Positions 12,842 to 14,354 of a DNA stretch of 14,354 nt are shown here, in pieces. Position 1 is the stretch's first letter; the number at the start of each line of letters is the position of its first letter. The DNA is taken from the NCBI GenBank assembly GCA_965370495.1, contig CBDUUV010000069.1, forward strand, positions 1 to 14,354, read 5' to 3'. The notes beneath the pieces were generated by a model that was not told where the DNA came from, searched no databases, and worked only from the letters and a program-made list of their open reading frames with translations. The translations under genes and the position numbers were made by a program. This DNA comes from Krumholzibacterium sp965370495 (GTDB lineage: Bacteria > Krumholzibacteriota > Krumholzibacteriia > Krumholzibacteriales > Krumholzibacteriaceae).

Positions 12842-14354
12842 ATGGAAAACATATATTTCTATTTCATGGCTGGAATCCTCGTTCTTTTTCTAGGTTTTAT
12901 GCTGGGTTGGTTCATCAACAAAAAAGTTGCTAAAAACCAGTTGAAGCATACTCAGAGGCTTGCGGAGAATATAATTTCGGAGGCTCAAAGAGAGGCGGAA
13001 ACCAGGAAAAAGGCGTCGATTCTTGAGACAAAAGAGGAATGGTACCAGGCAAAACTGAAATTCGAGAAGGATACGTCTGATACCAGAATAGAACTGAAGA
13101 AAATGGAAAGGCGTATCGAGGAAAAAGAAGAGAACATCAACAGAAAGGTAAACTACCTCGAAAAACACGAACGGGAACTGAATGATAAAGACAAGGTTCT
13201 CGAGACCAAAATTCTGGCGGTCAATGAAAAGAAAGAAGAAATAACTCGGGTGCTGCACAGGCAGAACGATAAACTCGAGAGGATTGCCGGAATGAGTACG
13301 GAGGAGGCCAAGAAACTTCTTATTTCCAATCTTGAAAGTGAGGCGAGACTACAGGCAGCCAGGAAAATAAAGGATATCAAAGATGAAGCAGAAAGAACTG
13401 CAAGTAAGGCTGCCCGTGAGATCATCACTCTGGCTATTGAACGGTGTGCGGCTGATCACGTGGTAGAATCGACCGTATCGGTTGTGGATCTTCCGAACGA
13501 CGAGATGAAAGGAAGGATAATCGGGCGTGAAGGGCGGAATATAAGGGCTTTTGAGAGCGCTACAGGTATCGATGTAATAATCGATGATACTCCGGAAGCT
13601 GTGATTCTTTCCGGTTTCGACCCCATCCGCAGGGAAATCGCAAGGATCTCGCTCGATAAACTTGTGAAAGATGGCCGTATTCATCCGGGCAGGATCGAAG
13701 AACTGGTTGAAAAGACCAGGAAAGATCTTATGGAAGAGATAAGGGATATCGGCGAGCGAACCTATCTCGAACTCAACATACATGGACTCCATCCCGAAAT
13801 TGTAAAATTGCTGGGAAGATTGAAATACAGAACTTCGTATGGACAGAATGTTCTTCAGCATTCAAAGGAAGTAGCACTCGTATCTTCTCTGCTTGCAGGC
13901 GAGCTTGGTCTTGATGTGGCCGTTGCAAAAAGAGCGGGGTTGTTGCACGATATTGGAAAAGCTGCCGATCACGCAATAGAGGGGCCTCATGCTGAAATCG
14001 GAGCAGATCTGGCAAAAAGATACGGCGAATCGGAAATAGTAGTTAATTCCATCGCTTCTCATCACGAGGATGTCGAGGCTGAATCACTGATTGCACATCT
14101 TGTTTCCGCTGCGGATGCCATATCGGGCGCAAGGCCGGGTGCCAGGCGCGAAACACTGGAGAATTACATCAGAAGGCTCGAGAAACTCGAGAAGATCGCT
14201 GATGCTTTCGATGGAGTGGAAAAGTCGTATGCCATCCAGGCTGGCCGTGAAATAAGGATCCTGGTAAGCCATAAAAAGATCGATGATTTGCAGGCTACAC
14301 AGCTTGCGAGCGAAATTTCAAGAAGAATCGAGGATGAGATGGAATATCCGGGGC
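12842..14354 (+). CDS. rny: Ribonuclease Y, 3' end beyond the window
   Basis: RNase Y is a membrane-anchored endoribonuclease that starts mRNA decay. The 504 codons present begin with a single N-terminal membrane helix (about residues 5-24, FMAGILVLFLGFMLGWF), followed by a long Lys/Glu-rich coiled coil (about 28-190). A KH domain (about 215-275, with KGRIIGREGRNIRAFE) comes next, then the HD nuclease domain with LLHDIGK (H369, D370), nearly the positions of the B. subtilis enzyme. HHEDVEAES and VSAADAISGARPG follow as expected. The frame is open to the last base, and typical length suggests only a short C-terminal part is missing. ATG 12842 is preceded by GGGGG (12829-12833). An in-frame GTG at 12806 is possible but lacks spacing for a ribosome-binding site. 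The preceding 129 bases after the 6S-like RNA hold the leader hairpins. Confidence 0.96.
   Translation, partial: MENIYFYFMAGILVLFLGFMLGWFINKKVAKNQLKHTQRLAENIISEAQREAETRKKASILETKEEWYQAKLKFEKDTSDTRIELKKMERRIEEKEENINRKVNYLEKHERELNDKDKVLETKILAVNEKKEEITRVLHRQNDKLERIAGMSTEEAKKLLISNLESEARLQAARKIKDIKDEAERTASKAAREIITLAIERCAADHVVESTVSVVDLPNDEMKGRIIGREGRNIRAFESATGIDVIIDDTPEAVILSGFDPIRREIARISLDKLVKDGRIHPGRIEELVEKTRKDLMEEIRDIGERTYLELNIHGLHPEIVKLLGRLKYRTSYGQNVLQHSKEVALVSSLLAGELGLDVAVAKRAGLLHDIGKAADHAIEGPHAEIGADLAKRYGESEIVVNSIASHHEDVEAESLIAHLVSAADAISGARPGARRETLENYIRRLEKLEKIADAFDGVEKSYAIQAGREIRILVSHKKIDDLQATQLASEISRRIEDEMEYPG

Noticed and set aside
13349..13861. 170-codon open frame on the minus strand opposite rny
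   Set aside because: It lies wholly within the clearly coding rny frame on the other strand. It is a shadow frame.

Overview
The window is ordinary chromosomal housekeeping DNA from a bacterium. Base composition is mixed, roughly mid-40s percent GC by eye, and arginine is often AGA or AGG. The organism is most likely an uncultured Gram-negative-type lineage. DnaK carries the N-terminal insertion usual in diderm bacteria, infC appears to start with AUU, and the order infC-rpmI-rplT-pheS-pheT, zapB-like, zapA, 6S-like RNA, rny resembles deltaproteobacterial and related candidate-phylum genomes. The sequence alone does not fix a phylum. There are no insertion sequences, phage genes, CRISPR arrays or defence genes.

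Layout. Positions 170-257 hold tRNA-Leu(UAA), followed by a CCA-adding-enzyme/poly(A) polymerase family gene with an HD domain (474-1841). Positions 1842-2950 contain no convincing intact protein gene. They do hold a strong candidate for an undescribed small RNA on the minus strand (about 1976 to 1847), with its own promoter, three nested helices and a terminal U-tract. They also hold possibly decayed coding sequence, and two inverted repeats before the dnaK promoter. dnaK (2951-4867) stands alone, without grpE, dnaJ or hrcA. tRNA-Val(GAC) (4936-5012) follows, then thrS (5050-6975).

A translation block comes next. A leader with a strong intrinsic terminator (7077-7109) precedes infC, which has an excellent Shine-Dalgarno and an apparent ATT start at 7134. 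After infC come rpmI (overlapping infC), rplT, pheS (abutting rplT) and pheT (overlapping pheS). IF3, L35, L20 and phenylalanyl-tRNA synthetase are probably co-expressed. The leader suggests premature-termination control, and the AUU codon suggests IF3 autoregulation.

Downstream of pheT is a cell-division and RNA block: a small coiled-coil ZapB-like reading frame broken by two in-frame stops (11788-12072), an intact zapA (12149-12445), a probable 6S RNA (about 12521-12710), and the ribonuclease Y gene rny (12842 to the window end, cut off), whose ribosome-binding region could fold into alternative hairpins.

The most novel item is the minus-strand small RNA at 1847-1976. After it come the infC leader attenuator with the AUU start, and the doubly nonsense-interrupted zapB-like frame.
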